63,197 nucleotides of DNA from the NCBI RefSeq assembly GCF_004348425.1, contig NZ_SMKK01000018.1, positions 1-63,197 on the forward strand, given 5' to 3'. The first letter of the stretch is position 1; every line of letters begins with the position of its first letter. Positions 1-8,019 of this stretch are shown here, in pieces. The stretch comes from Actinomadura sp. 7K507 (lineage in GTDB: Bacteria; Actinomycetota; Actinomycetes; Streptosporangiales; Streptosporangiaceae). The notes under the pieces were generated by a model. The model did not search any database. It saw only the letters and a list, made by a program, of their open reading frames with translations, and was not told the DNA's origin. The position numbers were made by a program, and so were the translations under genes.

Positions 1-126
1 GGTGTTGTGCGCGCTGGGCGCGGTGACCCCGTAGCGGAGAGCCGCGACGATCGGCGGATCGTCGGGGCGCGAATCCGAGAGCGGCCGTCGGCGGGTGTCG
101 CCGGTCCGGTGGATGGATCTAGGCAT
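1..126 (-). CDS. Acg-like nitroreductase family protein, 5' part only
   Basis: The first 42 codons of a gene that runs off the left edge. An ATG ending at 126 follows an AAGGAGC ribosome site at a good distance. The peptide ends in ALRYGVTAPSAHNT, which resembles the N-terminal APSxHNTQP block of Acg/DosR-regulated FMN oxidoreductases. Only that block supports the family call. The start lies 36 bases downstream of the CocE-type hydrolase stop on the same strand, so the two are probably co-transcribed. A different flavoprotein family is possible. Confidence 0.55.
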   Translation of the reverse strand, partial: MPRSIHRTGDTRRRPLSDSRPDDPPIVAALRYGVTAPSAHNT

Positions 127-162
127 GCTCGCTCCTTGCGGTCGATGCCTCGCCGTGTCCGG

Positions 163-1815
163 CTACTGGGCCTGTGCGGGAACTTCGAGGTAGGTGTCGT
201 GGCCCGGCCCGAGGTGCACGGTGCATGTCCCGCGCGGGCTCTTCTCGTAGTAGGCGGGAAACTGCCCGGTGAACGGGTTCCGGGCGTGGAACCACCGGCC
301 CTGGATCTCCAGTTCGAGGTCTTCACCGGCCTTGAACAGGGTCGCGGACGGCAACAGCTCGATCTCCAGCTGAACGATCTGGCCGGGCTGGAGCGGTTCC
401 GCGACGTCGTCGCGCGGTCGTCCGTCGGCGTCGAGAATGTGGTGGGACGCCTTGCGCATCCCGCTCGTCACCAGGGAGCCGCGGAAACCGTAGGCGGACT
501 CGAAGGCGACGGGCCGGCCGCCGTGGAGCTTGCGGACGCCGGCGAAGACGTTGACGTCGCCGCCCTCGACCTCGACGGCGAGCCGGAGCCGCATCGGACC
601 GATGATCTCGGTGTCCGTCTGGAACCGGTGGCGGTGGACGAGACTTCCGCGGCGGGTGCGGAACGACGACGTGGCGGGGGACGGGCCGGGCCGGTCGCTG
701 AAGCCGCCGTCCCGCTGCAGATGCCACCGCTGCCACGTGGTGCCGTCCGGCGGCCAGTGCCGCTCGCGCCGGACCGATGTCACCGTGTCGGCGTCCTCGC
801 GCACCTCCAGCCGGACCGGGGGCAACGCGTCCTGGCCGTTCTCCTCGCCCTTGAGGAAGTGATCGAAGAACCGGGTCTGTTCGGCGAGAGCGTCGTCGCC
901 GTAGAAGGCCGACCACTTCGGAGCGCGGTGGGTGTACAGCCACTTCTGGCGTGAGGCAATCCGCCGGAACCCCTCGAACGAGCCGCGGGTGTGCAGGCCG
1001 TGGTCGGAGAAGCTGGCGCAGACCAGGGCCGGGACGTCGATCTTCTCGATCTCGCGGTCACGCTCAGCCCACCAGTCGTCGTGCAGCGGTCTGGCGATCT
1101 GCTGCCGCCTCAGGTCGACGGAGCTGTCGGGCCGGGTGCGGGCGGTGCCCTTGGTCCACACGATCATCATGCCGTTCTCGCGGACCCCGCCCGGTCTGGC
1201 GACATCCCGGTAGAAGTCGGTGAAGCCCTCCCAGGGGCAGATCGCGGCCAGATGCGGTGGGCGCGTCGCGGCTGCGGCCCACTGGGAGAGCGCCAGGTAG
1301 GAAACGCCGTTGAGGCCGACCCGACCGGTGGACCAGGGTTGGGCGGCGACCCACTCGATCAGGTCGTGGTAGTCCTCGCCCTCGTCGGCGCCGAGCAGCG
1401 TTCCGGTGCCCTCCGATGTTCCCCATCCGCGCAGGTCGGCGTTGACCACGGCGTAGCCGCGCGGTACCCAGTAGGCCGGGTCCGGCGCCTCCCAGCCGGT
1501 CCACGCCGAGAAGGAGATCGGCTGTGACTGCGGCAGGATCCGCAGGTTGGGGAATGGCCGGTACCCTCGGCGGGTCTGCTTGGGCCGGTACTGCTTCCCG
1601 TACGGATGTGCGGACATGATGACGGGAGACGCGCTGCTGCCGGGTGGCCGGTAGACGTCGACCCGCAGGATGGCGCCGTCACGCACCGGTACGGGAACGT
1701 CGTATTCGACGTGCACTCCTTCCGGCGGCGGCGTCACCGTGACATTCGGGTGGACAGCGTTGCGGACGCGACCCAGTGCCCGCCTCAGTGGACCCGGATC
1801 CATCGCTGTGCTCAT
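163..1815 (-). CDS. CocE/NonD family serine hydrolase (X-Pro dipeptidyl-peptidase fold)
   Basis: A 550-residue alpha/beta hydrolase of the CocE/PepX S15 family. The core holds the nucleophile motif GxSY (G170-V-S172-Y), preceded by the usual ADLRGWGTSEG strand-turn near residue 127. Residues from about 370 look like the C-terminal jelly-roll domain of CocE. There is no signal peptide, so it is probably cytoplasmic, cleaving esters, amides or acyl groups; the substrate cannot be read. I chose the ATG at 1815 because GAAAGGG lies just upstream and the longer frame is low-complexity Arg/Ser-rich. It lies between a cupin and a nitroreductase, probably in one minus-strand operon. Confidence 0.85.
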   Translation of the reverse strand: MSTAMDPGPLRRALGRVRNAVHPNVTVTPPPEGVHVEYDVPVPVRDGAILRVDVYRPPGSSASPVIMSAHPYGKQYRPKQTRRGYRPFPNLRILPQSQPISFSAWTGWEAPDPAYWVPRGYAVVNADLRGWGTSEGTGTLLGADEGEDYHDLIEWVAAQPWSTGRVGLNGVSYLALSQWAAAATRPPHLAAICPWEGFTDFYRDVARPGGVRENGMMIVWTKGTARTRPDSSVDLRRQQIARPLHDDWWAERDREIEKIDVPALVCASFSDHGLHTRGSFEGFRRIASRQKWLYTHRAPKWSAFYGDDALAEQTRFFDHFLKGEENGQDALPPVRLEVREDADTVTSVRRERHWPPDGTTWQRWHLQRDGGFSDRPGPSPATSSFRTRRGSLVHRHRFQTDTEIIGPMRLRLAVEVEGGDVNVFAGVRKLHGGRPVAFESAYGFRGSLVTSGMRKASHHILDADGRPRDDVAEPLQPGQIVQLEIELLPSATLFKAGEDLELEIQGRWFHARNPFTGQFPAYYEKSPRGTCTVHLGPGHDTYLEVPAQAQ

Positions 1816-1876
1816 CCCCGCTGCCCTTTCACGCTGTCGTGCCTCGATGACGCGATGGTCGACGAAGCCCTGGCCA

Positions 1877-2308
1877 TCAGGTCCAGACTTCGTCGATCGA
1901 GACCGGGCGGATCTCTTCCTCGGCGGGCAGACGCTCCGGCCCCCGCCACTCACGACCGGCTCTGCCGTCGGTCGGATAGTGCACGCAGAACGCCTCCACG
2001 TCCTCGCGGATGTCGAAGGCACCGCGGACACCGGCCGGCATATGGAGCGACTCTCCGACTCCCGCCGTCACGACTTCGCCCCCGACGCGTACGGTCAGAC
2101 TTCCCCTGGTCACGACGGCGACCTCGTCGTACGCCCACAGGAAGTCGAACCGCACTCCTTCGCGGAAGCGGAGATAGGCCAACCCGAGGTTGGAACCCTC
2201 CTCTTCATCCGCGATGTAGCCGACATACGCCTGGTGGTCACCGACCTGCATCCACTCGGGTACGTCTCGGACGCTGATTTTCTGGATCGCGGTGGGTTCG
2301 AAAACCAT
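1877..2308 (-). CDS. Cupin-domain protein, EutQ/ethanolamine-utilisation-like
   Basis: A 143-residue single-domain beta-barrel protein. The centre (FLWAYDEVAVVTRGSLTV, then GGEVVTAGVGESLHMPAG) is the classic cupin motif 1/motif 2 pattern with weakened metal ligands, as in EutQ-like cupins. The ATG at 2308 follows a GGGGG-rich site; the longer frame upstream is Arg-rich and not cupin-like. It is the first gene of a minus-strand run leading into the CocE-type hydrolase 61 bases on. Its promoter must lie in 2309-2369, which is one end of the kinase duplication. A metabolic sensor or isomerase-like role is possible; nothing shows the ligand. Confidence 0.75.
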   Translation of the reverse strand: MVFEPTAIQKISVRDVPEWMQVGDHQAYVGYIADEEEGSNLGLAYLRFREGVRFDFLWAYDEVAVVTRGSLTVRVGGEVVTAGVGESLHMPAGVRGAFDIREDVEAFCVHYPTDGRAGREWRGPERLPAEEEIRPVSIDEVWT

Positions 2309-2369
2309 GGTGGTGCCCCCTGCCGTCTCGGCTGAACCGGCCCGCACGGGCTGGTGACTGCTCATTCCC

Positions 2370-4316
2370 CTACGTTGGCAGTCGACCAGGTTCGCGGACA
2401 GTGACCGCTGCATCGTTCGCCGTGCACTTTGCACTTCCACGTGGTGCCGTCGGCGGCACCGGAGCGGCCTCGATGGGGAGCGACGCGGTGAGGGTGAACG
2501 TGTCGTGATCGGTGAAGGCTGTGAAACGTCCGCCGAGGGCTTCGGTCCGCTCGCGGAGGTTGGCCAGGCCGGCGGCCGGGCTGTGGTCTGCCTGCGGGTG
2601 CGGGCGGTCCGCGCCGTCATTGGTGATCTGCACCTGTACTTCGCCCTCGGCAGCCGTGATCTCGAACGTACAGATCTCTGGCCTGGCGTGCCGGATGATG
2701 TTGGTCGCCGCCTCCCGCACGATGATCCCCATCAGGCTGTCCACCTCGCGAGGGAGCCGGTCGGCGTCGTACCTGACGGTGACGGATGCGCCGCCGGCTT
2801 CGAGGATGGCGCGTGCGGCGGAGAGTTCGTCGCGGCACGTGACGTTGTCCAGTGCGGTGGTGAGTGTGCGGAGTTCGGCGAGCGCTTGTTCGGCGCTGCG
2901 CCGCACCTGGGCGAGGTGGCCGCGAGCCTCGGCCGGAGCGGCCTCCCCGGTCCGGAGGGCGAGCTCGATCTTGAGCTTGATGACCGACAGATGGAAGCCG
3001 AGCAGGTCGTGGATGTCACGAGCGAGCCGGAGCCGCTCGGTGATGACGGCGACTCGAGTCAGTTCGTCCCGGGTGGCGTGGAGACGACGGGTGACCTCGG
3101 GCAGGTTGTGCAACGCGTAGATGATGGCGGCCCAGTACGGAACGCCCATCGCCATGTACGCCCCGCCCCAGCCCCCTTCTTCGTGCTGGTCGTATGCGAA
3201 GAGGGCGGCGGCGGTCACCGCGAGCGCGGCCCACGACCACGGTGCTCGAACCCGGATGAGCACGGTGCCGCTGGCGAGTAGCAGGAAGATCGAGATTGCG
3301 CGCCCGGTGAAGGAGACCAGCAGCGCGGTGGCGACGAGCGGGCCTACCTGGGCCGCCAGAGCGATCCGCCACCAGCGAGGCACACCGCCGCCCACCCGGG
3401 GGGAGCCCAGATAGAGCTGAAGTACCACCGCCGCGAGGACGACGGCGATCCCCACGGCCGCGTGTTCGGGGACGCGCAGATCCCAGAACAGGTTGACGAG
3501 GGAGGTGGCGAGGAAGTTGGCCACGATCAGCAGATGCGCCCACCTGGCGAACCGGAGCTCGACGCCGACGGGTGGCTGTCGGACGGGCGTCGCGCCGGTC
3601 AGGCTGAGGTTGCGGTGGATGTCGGCGATCGCTCGGGCATCGGTGGCCGCCTGGTGGGCGAGCTCACCGAGGAGGGGCAGGCGGCGATGGTCGAGCGTGG
3701 GTGACGCGAGCGCCTCGCGGGTCTGTCTGATGAGGGTCGACAGCCGGGCGCCGACGTCGGCGCGGAGACGGTCGGCCGCACGCAACCGCTCCGCCTCGAC
3801 CTCGATGCCGGCCAGCCGCCGCCCGTCCTCATGCGTCTGCCGCACGAGCTGAGCCAGCCGGACGATCGCGAAGATCGCGAACCCGTTGGCCACGTTGACG
3901 AACAAGACGTACACCACCACCAAGGGTGACGGGTGGAGGTACCCGGCGAGTCCGGCGTCAGCGGCGGCGACCACCGCGAACGGCGCCCAGGAGGCGCGCC
4001 GTGGCACTGTCAGCAGGATGCTCGCACACAGCACCGTGCCGGCCAGCCCCCAGCCCTGGCCGACCACCAGGTAGGGCGCGAACACCGCCGCCGCCTGGAT
4101 GCCCAGCAGCAACGCCACGTTCCCGCGCCGCACGATGACCAGCACCAGGGTGATGGCGAGAACGACGATCGTCGCGACACAGAACGCCGCCAGGCCGGCG
4201 GTCCATTTCGCGTGAAAATCGAGCGCTTGCAGGTGATAGAGAGTCCGGGTCGCGAACATCAGGAAGACGACCCCGAAAGCGACCGGCCCGGCGAACCGCG
4301 GTTGGAGTATCACCAC
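2370..4316 (-). CDS. Membrane sensor histidine kinase, copy A (internally duplicated)
   Basis: A 648-residue kinase of the HisKA_3/DesK-NarX type. It has two halves. Residues 1-240 hold about six membrane segments followed by a helical hairpin (176-237) that aligns with a kinase DHp domain but has Arg185 where the histidine should be. Residues 258-404 hold a second set of about six membrane segments, followed by the true DHp with RDIHD (His436) and a HATPase_c domain (N-box near 534-544, G-box AAGLANLRERTEAL near 581). The GTG start at 4316 matches copy B. The longer frame to 4559 is not shared. No response regulator lies next to it. The sensed signal is unknown. Confidence 0.85.
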   Translation of the reverse strand: MVILQPRFAGPVAFGVVFLMFATRTLYHLQALDFHAKWTAGLAAFCVATIVVLAITLVLVIVRRGNVALLLGIQAAAVFAPYLVVGQGWGLAGTVLCASILLTVPRRASWAPFAVVAAADAGLAGYLHPSPLVVVYVLFVNVANGFAIFAIVRLAQLVRQTHEDGRRLAGIEVEAERLRAADRLRADVGARLSTLIRQTREALASPTLDHRRLPLLGELAHQAATDARAIADIHRNLSLTGATPVRQPPVGVELRFARWAHLLIVANFLATSLVNLFWDLRVPEHAAVGIAVVLAAVVLQLYLGSPRVGGGVPRWWRIALAAQVGPLVATALLVSFTGRAISIFLLLASGTVLIRVRAPWSWAALAVTAAALFAYDQHEEGGWGGAYMAMGVPYWAAIIYALHNLPEVTRRLHATRDELTRVAVITERLRLARDIHDLLGFHLSVIKLKIELALRTGEAAPAEARGHLAQVRRSAEQALAELRTLTTALDNVTCRDELSAARAILEAGGASVTVRYDADRLPREVDSLMGIIVREAATNIIRHARPEICTFEITAAEGEVQVQITNDGADRPHPQADHSPAAGLANLRERTEALGGRFTAFTDHDTFTLTASLPIEAAPVPPTAPRGSAKCTANDAAVTVREPGRLPT

Positions 4317-4720
4317 GTGCCCCCCGCTCCGGCTCAGCGCTGATCCCGGCTGGGCCGCCGCACCGCGCCGGCATGGAGGCGATCGCCGTGGCCATGCCCG
4401 CAACCCACGACTCACTATAAGCCGTGATCGGCCACGCCTCCGGGGGCGGAAAACGCTGTTGCCTGCTCGTCGCCCCCGGCGGGTGCGGACGGAACTCGCC
4501 ACGTCACCGACTCGCGGGTTCGGTGCCGGCGGAACTCGCACCCTCCGCGCGCCGCGCATGTGCAGTCTGCATGGCGGGCTGGTGCACCTGGACGGTCGGT
4601 CAGTGCACCGGGTACTGGTGGCGACCGGCCCGCGCTGCGAGCGTGAACGCCGAACCCGATCCGCGTGCCCCTGCCTTCTCGGCTGAACCGGCCCGCATGG
4701 GCCGGCGACTGCTCATTCCC
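4317..4720. other. 404-base spacer upstream of kinase copy A
   Basis: No convincing gene. It contains the probable promoter of kinase copy A and the tail region of kinase copy B. It is similar over most of its length to 6668-7046, so it belongs to the duplicated unit. GC content is slightly lower around 4401-4425. Confidence 0.6.
4414..4419 (-). promoter_or_regulatory. Probable -10 element of kinase copy A
   Basis: TATAGT on the minus strand, about 98 bases before the GTG start. The same hexamer and its flanks are kept in the second copy at 6790-6795 although the surroundings have diverged. No good -35 is visible. Confidence 0.4.
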
Positions 4721-6667
4721 TTACGTTGGCAGTCGGCCAGGTTCGCGGACAGTGACCGCTGCATCGTTGGCCGTGCACTTTGCACTTCCACGTGGTGCGG
4801 TCGGTGGCACCGGAGCGGCCTCGATGGGGAGAGACGCGACGAGGGTGAACGTGTCGTGATCGGTGACGGCCGTGAGACGTCCGCCGAGGGCTTCGGTCCG
4901 CTCGCGGAGGTTGGCCAGGCCGGCGGCCGGGCTGTGGTCTGCCTGCGGGTGCGGGCGATCCGCGCCGTCATTGGTGATCCGCACCTGTACTTCGCCCTCG
5001 GCAGCCGTGATCTCGAACGTGCAGATCTCTGGCCTGGCGTGCCGGATGATGTTGGTCGCCGCTTCGCGCACGATGATCCCCATCAGGCTGTCCACCTTGC
5101 GAGGGATCTGGCCGGCGTCGTACCTGACGGTGACGGAGGCACCGCCGGCTTCGAGGATGGCGCGTGCGGCGGAGAGTTCCTCGCGGCACGTGACGTTGTC
5201 CAGTGCGGTGGTGAACGTGCGGAGTTCGGCGAGCGCCTTTTCGGCGCTGCGCCGCACCTGGGCGAGGTGGCCGCGAGCCTCGGCCGGAGCGGCCTCCCCG
5301 GTCCGGAGGGCGAGCTCGATCTTGAGCTTGATGACCGACAGATGGAAGCCGAGCAGATCGTGGATGTCACGAGCGAGCCGGAGCCGCTCGGTGACGACGG
5401 CGACCCGGGTCAGCTCGTCGCGGGTGGCGTGGAGACGACGGGTGACCTCGGGCAGGTTGTGCAACGCGTAGATGACGGCAGCCCAGTACAGAACGCCCAT
5501 CGCCACGTAGGCCCCGCCCCAGACCCCTTCGGTGTGGTGCAGGTATGCGAAGCAGGCGACGGCGGTCACCGCGAGCGCGGCCCACGACCACGGTGCTCGA
5601 ACCCGGATGAGCACGGTGCCGCCGGCGAGTAGCAGGAAGACCGAGGTTGCGCTTCCGGCGGAGGAAGCCAGCAGCGCGGTGCCGGCGAGCAGGCCGACCT
5701 GGGTCGCCAGGGCGATCGGCCACCAGCGAGGCACCCCGCCGCCCACCCGAGGAGAGCCCAGATAGAACTGCAGTACCACAGCCGCGAGGACGACGGCGAT
5801 TCCCACGGCCGCGTGTTCGGGGACGCGCCAATCCCAGAACAGCTTGACGAGGGAGGTGGCGAGGAAATTGGCCACGATCAGCAGATGCGCCCACCTGGCG
5901 AACCGGAGCTCGACGCCGACGGGTGGCTGTCGCGCGGGCGTCGAGTCGGCCAGGCTGAGGTTGCGGTGGATGTCGGCGATCGCCCGGGCATCGGTGGCCG
6001 CCTGGTGGGCGAGCCCACCGAGAAGGGGCAGGCGGCGATGGTCGAGCGTGGGCGACGCGAGCGCCTCTCGGGTCTGTCTGATGAGGGTCGACAGCCGGGC
6101 GCCGACGTCGGCGCGGAGACGGTCGGCCGCACGCAACCGCTCTGCCTCGACCTCGATGCCGGCCAGCCGCCGCCCGTCCTCATGCGTCTGCTGCACAAGC
6201 TGAGTCAGCCGGACGACCGCGAAGATCGCGAACCCGTAGGCCACGTTGACGAACAAGACATACGTAAACATCAGGGGTGACGGGTGGAGGTACCCGGCGA
6301 GCCCGGCGTCAGCGGCGGCGACCACCGCGAACGGCACCCAGGGGGCGCGCCGTGGCGCAGCCAGCAGGATGCTCGCACACAGCACCGAGCCGGCCAGCCC
6401 CCAACCCTGGCCGATCACCAGGTAGGGCGCGAACACCGCCGCCGCCTGGATGCCCAGCAGCAACGCCACGTTCCCGCGCCGCACGATGACCAGCACCAGG
6501 GTGATGGCCAGAACGACGATCGTCGCGACACAGAACGCGACCAGGTCGGCAGTCCATTTCGCGTGAAGTTCGAGCGCCTCCAGGTGGTAGACGGTCCGGG
6601 TCGCGAACAGCAGGAAGACGACCCCGAACGCGACCAGCCCGGCGAACCGCGGTTGGAGTATCACCAC
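4721..6667 (-). CDS. Membrane sensor histidine kinase, copy B (paralogue of copy A)
   Basis: A 648-residue paralogue of the kinase at 2370-4316, with the same layout: membrane block, histidine-less DHp-like hairpin, second membrane block, true DHp with the RDIHD motif, and HATPase_c. Differences from copy A cluster in the membrane segments and short loops (for example LHHTEGVWGG against DQHEEGGWGG), while the phospho-acceptor region is almost identical. This suggests altered sensing with a shared output. It starts at a GTG at 6667 and is divergent from the epimerase-MFS-WrbA operon. No response regulator is adjacent, so its partner must be elsewhere. Confidence 0.85.
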   Translation of the reverse strand: MVILQPRFAGLVAFGVVFLLFATRTVYHLEALELHAKWTADLVAFCVATIVVLAITLVLVIVRRGNVALLLGIQAAAVFAPYLVIGQGWGLAGSVLCASILLAAPRRAPWVPFAVVAAADAGLAGYLHPSPLMFTYVLFVNVAYGFAIFAVVRLTQLVQQTHEDGRRLAGIEVEAERLRAADRLRADVGARLSTLIRQTREALASPTLDHRRLPLLGGLAHQAATDARAIADIHRNLSLADSTPARQPPVGVELRFARWAHLLIVANFLATSLVKLFWDWRVPEHAAVGIAVVLAAVVLQFYLGSPRVGGGVPRWWPIALATQVGLLAGTALLASSAGSATSVFLLLAGGTVLIRVRAPWSWAALAVTAVACFAYLHHTEGVWGGAYVAMGVLYWAAVIYALHNLPEVTRRLHATRDELTRVAVVTERLRLARDIHDLLGFHLSVIKLKIELALRTGEAAPAEARGHLAQVRRSAEKALAELRTFTTALDNVTCREELSAARAILEAGGASVTVRYDAGQIPRKVDSLMGIIVREAATNIIRHARPEICTFEITAAEGEVQVRITNDGADRPHPQADHSPAAGLANLRERTEALGGRLTAVTDHDTFTLVASLPIEAAPVPPTAPRGSAKCTANDAAVTVREPGRLPT

Positions 6668-6707
6668 CTACCCCCCGCTCCGGCCCTGCGCTGATTCCGG
6701 CTGGGCC

Positions 6708-6746
6708 GCCGCCGCACCGCGCCGCCGCACCGCGCCGCCGCACCGC
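6708..6746. repeat. Three perfect 13-bp tandem repeats
   Basis: GCCGCCGCACCGC occurs three times in a row. The matching place in the other duplication unit has a single copy, so this is an expansion that arose after the large duplication. Confidence 0.85.
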
Positions 6747-6789
6747 GCCGGTGTGAGGCGACCGCCGTGGCCGCGCCCGCCACGCACTC

Positions 6790-6795
6790 ACTATA
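6790..6795 (-). promoter_or_regulatory. Probable -10 element of kinase copy B
   Basis: TATAGT on the minus strand, conserved in sequence and position with the element before copy A. The start codon is about 123 bases further on, the extra distance coming partly from the 13-bp repeats. Confidence 0.4.
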
Positions 6796-7071
6796 GGCCG
6801 TGATCGTCCACGCCCCCGGGTGCGGACAACGCTGCTGCCTGCTCATCGCTGGCGGGTGCCGACGAAGGACCTGCGATTCGCATGTGCCGCCGCCGACTCG
6901 CGGGTTCGGTGCCGGCGGAATTCCCCGCACCCTCCGCGCGCCGCGCATGTGCAGTCTGCATGGCGGGTTGGTGCATCTGGACGGTCGGTCAGTGCACCGG
7001 GCACTGGTGGCGACCGGCCCGCGCTGCGAGCGTGAACGGCGAATCCACGCCGCTGACCGCTGGGAGGAATG

Positions 7072-8019
7072 ATGCGCGTTCTGGTTGCGGGGGCCACCGG
7101 GGTGATAGGCGGCCAACTCCTTCCCGCCCTCGTCGCCGCCGGACATGACGTCACCGGCCTGGCGAGGAACGCTCCGGGTGACGATGCCGATCTGGCGGGT
7201 GTCCGGATCGTCGTCGGCGACGCCTTGAACCGCGCATCGATGGAACGGGCGGTCGACGAGGCGGCCCCGGACGCGGTGGTGAACATGCTGACCGCGATCC
7301 CGCCGGAGATCGATCCGAAGCGGCTCGCCGAGCAGTTCGCGCTGACCAACCGGCTCCGCACCGAGGGCACACGAAACCTGCTCGCAGCGGCCAGTGGTGT
7401 CAAGCGCGTGATCGCGCAAGGTCTCGCCTACGCGTACGACCCTCGTGGAGACGGCCCTGCGAGTGAGGCCGCCCCGCTGTGGCACCGGCCGCCGAAACCG
7501 TTCGTCCCCGTCCTGGCGGCCCTCCGAGAGCTGGAGCGCTCCACCCGGGACGCCGGCGGGCTGGTCTTGCGACTCGGCCATCTGTACGGGCCGGGGACCA
7601 TCTACGCGCCGAACGGGTCGTTCGTCCGTCAGGTGAGAGCAGGGAAGCTGCCCCTGGTAGGCGGTGGCACCGCGACGTTCTCGTTCTCGCACACCTACGA
7701 CGTCGCAGCGGCCGTCGTCGCAGCCCTGGACGGGGACGAGACCGGTGTATTGAACGTGGTCGACGATGAGCCGGCCCGGATGAGCGAGTGGCTCCCGTTC
7801 CTGGCGACAATGATCGACGCTCCCCGGCCAAAGAGCGTCCCAGCCGTCCTCGCGCGGTTCGCAGTCGGTCCGTGGGGTGTGGCCTTCATGTCCGAGTTGC
7901 GCGGAGCGGACAATACACGCGCCAAAGACACGCTCGACTGGGAGTTGCGGTACGCGTCGTGGCGCACGGGGTTCGCCGCGGAGCTGGGCGGAACGGCCGC
8001 CGCGGACGCGTCGCAGTGA
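7072..8019 (+). CDS. NAD-dependent epimerase/dehydratase family protein
   Basis: A 315-residue extended-SDR protein. The N-terminus carries the Rossmann signature GATGVIGG (residues 7-14) for NAD(P) binding. The middle lacks a clear YxxxK pair, as in atypical extended SDRs. I chose the ATG at 7072, four bases after GGGAGG; the ATG at 7069 is too close. The stop overlaps the GTG of the exporter gene (GTGA), so expression is probably coupled with the exporter and the WrbA-like enzyme. The substrate is not evident. Confidence 0.8.
   Translation: MRVLVAGATGVIGGQLLPALVAAGHDVTGLARNAPGDDADLAGVRIVVGDALNRASMERAVDEAAPDAVVNMLTAIPPEIDPKRLAEQFALTNRLRTEGTRNLLAAASGVKRVIAQGLAYAYDPRGDGPASEAAPLWHRPPKPFVPVLAALRELERSTRDAGGLVLRLGHLYGPGTIYAPNGSFVRQVRAGKLPLVGGGTATFSFSHTYDVAAAVVAALDGDETGVLNVVDDEPARMSEWLPFLATMIDAPRPKSVPAVLARFAVGPWGVAFMSELRGADNTRAKDTLDWELRYASWRTGFAAELGGTAAADASQ

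Larger units (their letters stand above)
2311..7046. repeat. Large tandem direct duplication, about 2.35 kb per unit
   Basis: Unit A is about 2311-4660 and unit B about 4663-7046. Both begin with the same sequence (CTCGGCTGAACCGGCCCGCA and onward), include a complete 648-codon kinase gene and its roughly 350-base upstream region, and end near GCGCTGCGAGCGTGAACG. Similarity is high but not perfect, with many silent changes and some amino-acid changes, so the duplication is not recent. Boundaries are read by eye and may be off by about 10 bases. Confidence 0.9.
6668..7071. other. 404-base divergent spacer between kinase copy B and the epimerase
   Basis: Upstream region of kinase copy B and also of the plus-strand epimerase operon. 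It holds the 13-bp triplet repeat at 6708-6746, the TATAGT at 6790-6795, and the epimerase ribosome site GGGAGG at 7062-7067. I see no gene in it. Confidence 0.6.

Noticed and set aside
7..954. Long open frame on the plus strand over the CocE-type gene, and many similar long frames opposite real genes (for example 13912-16047 opposite ppk1).
   Set aside because: They are the usual mirror frames of GC-rich genes: Arg/Gly/Pro-rich, no family motifs, and overlap with clearly conserved proteins on the other strand.
4407..4419. ACGACTCACTATA, matching 13 bases of the phage T7 promoter; a related 12-base match at 6786-6797.
   Set aside because: The opposite strand reads TATAGT, a good -10 for the downstream kinase, kept in both copies of the duplication. 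No T7-like polymerase gene is present. The likeness is explained by a conserved -10 plus chance.
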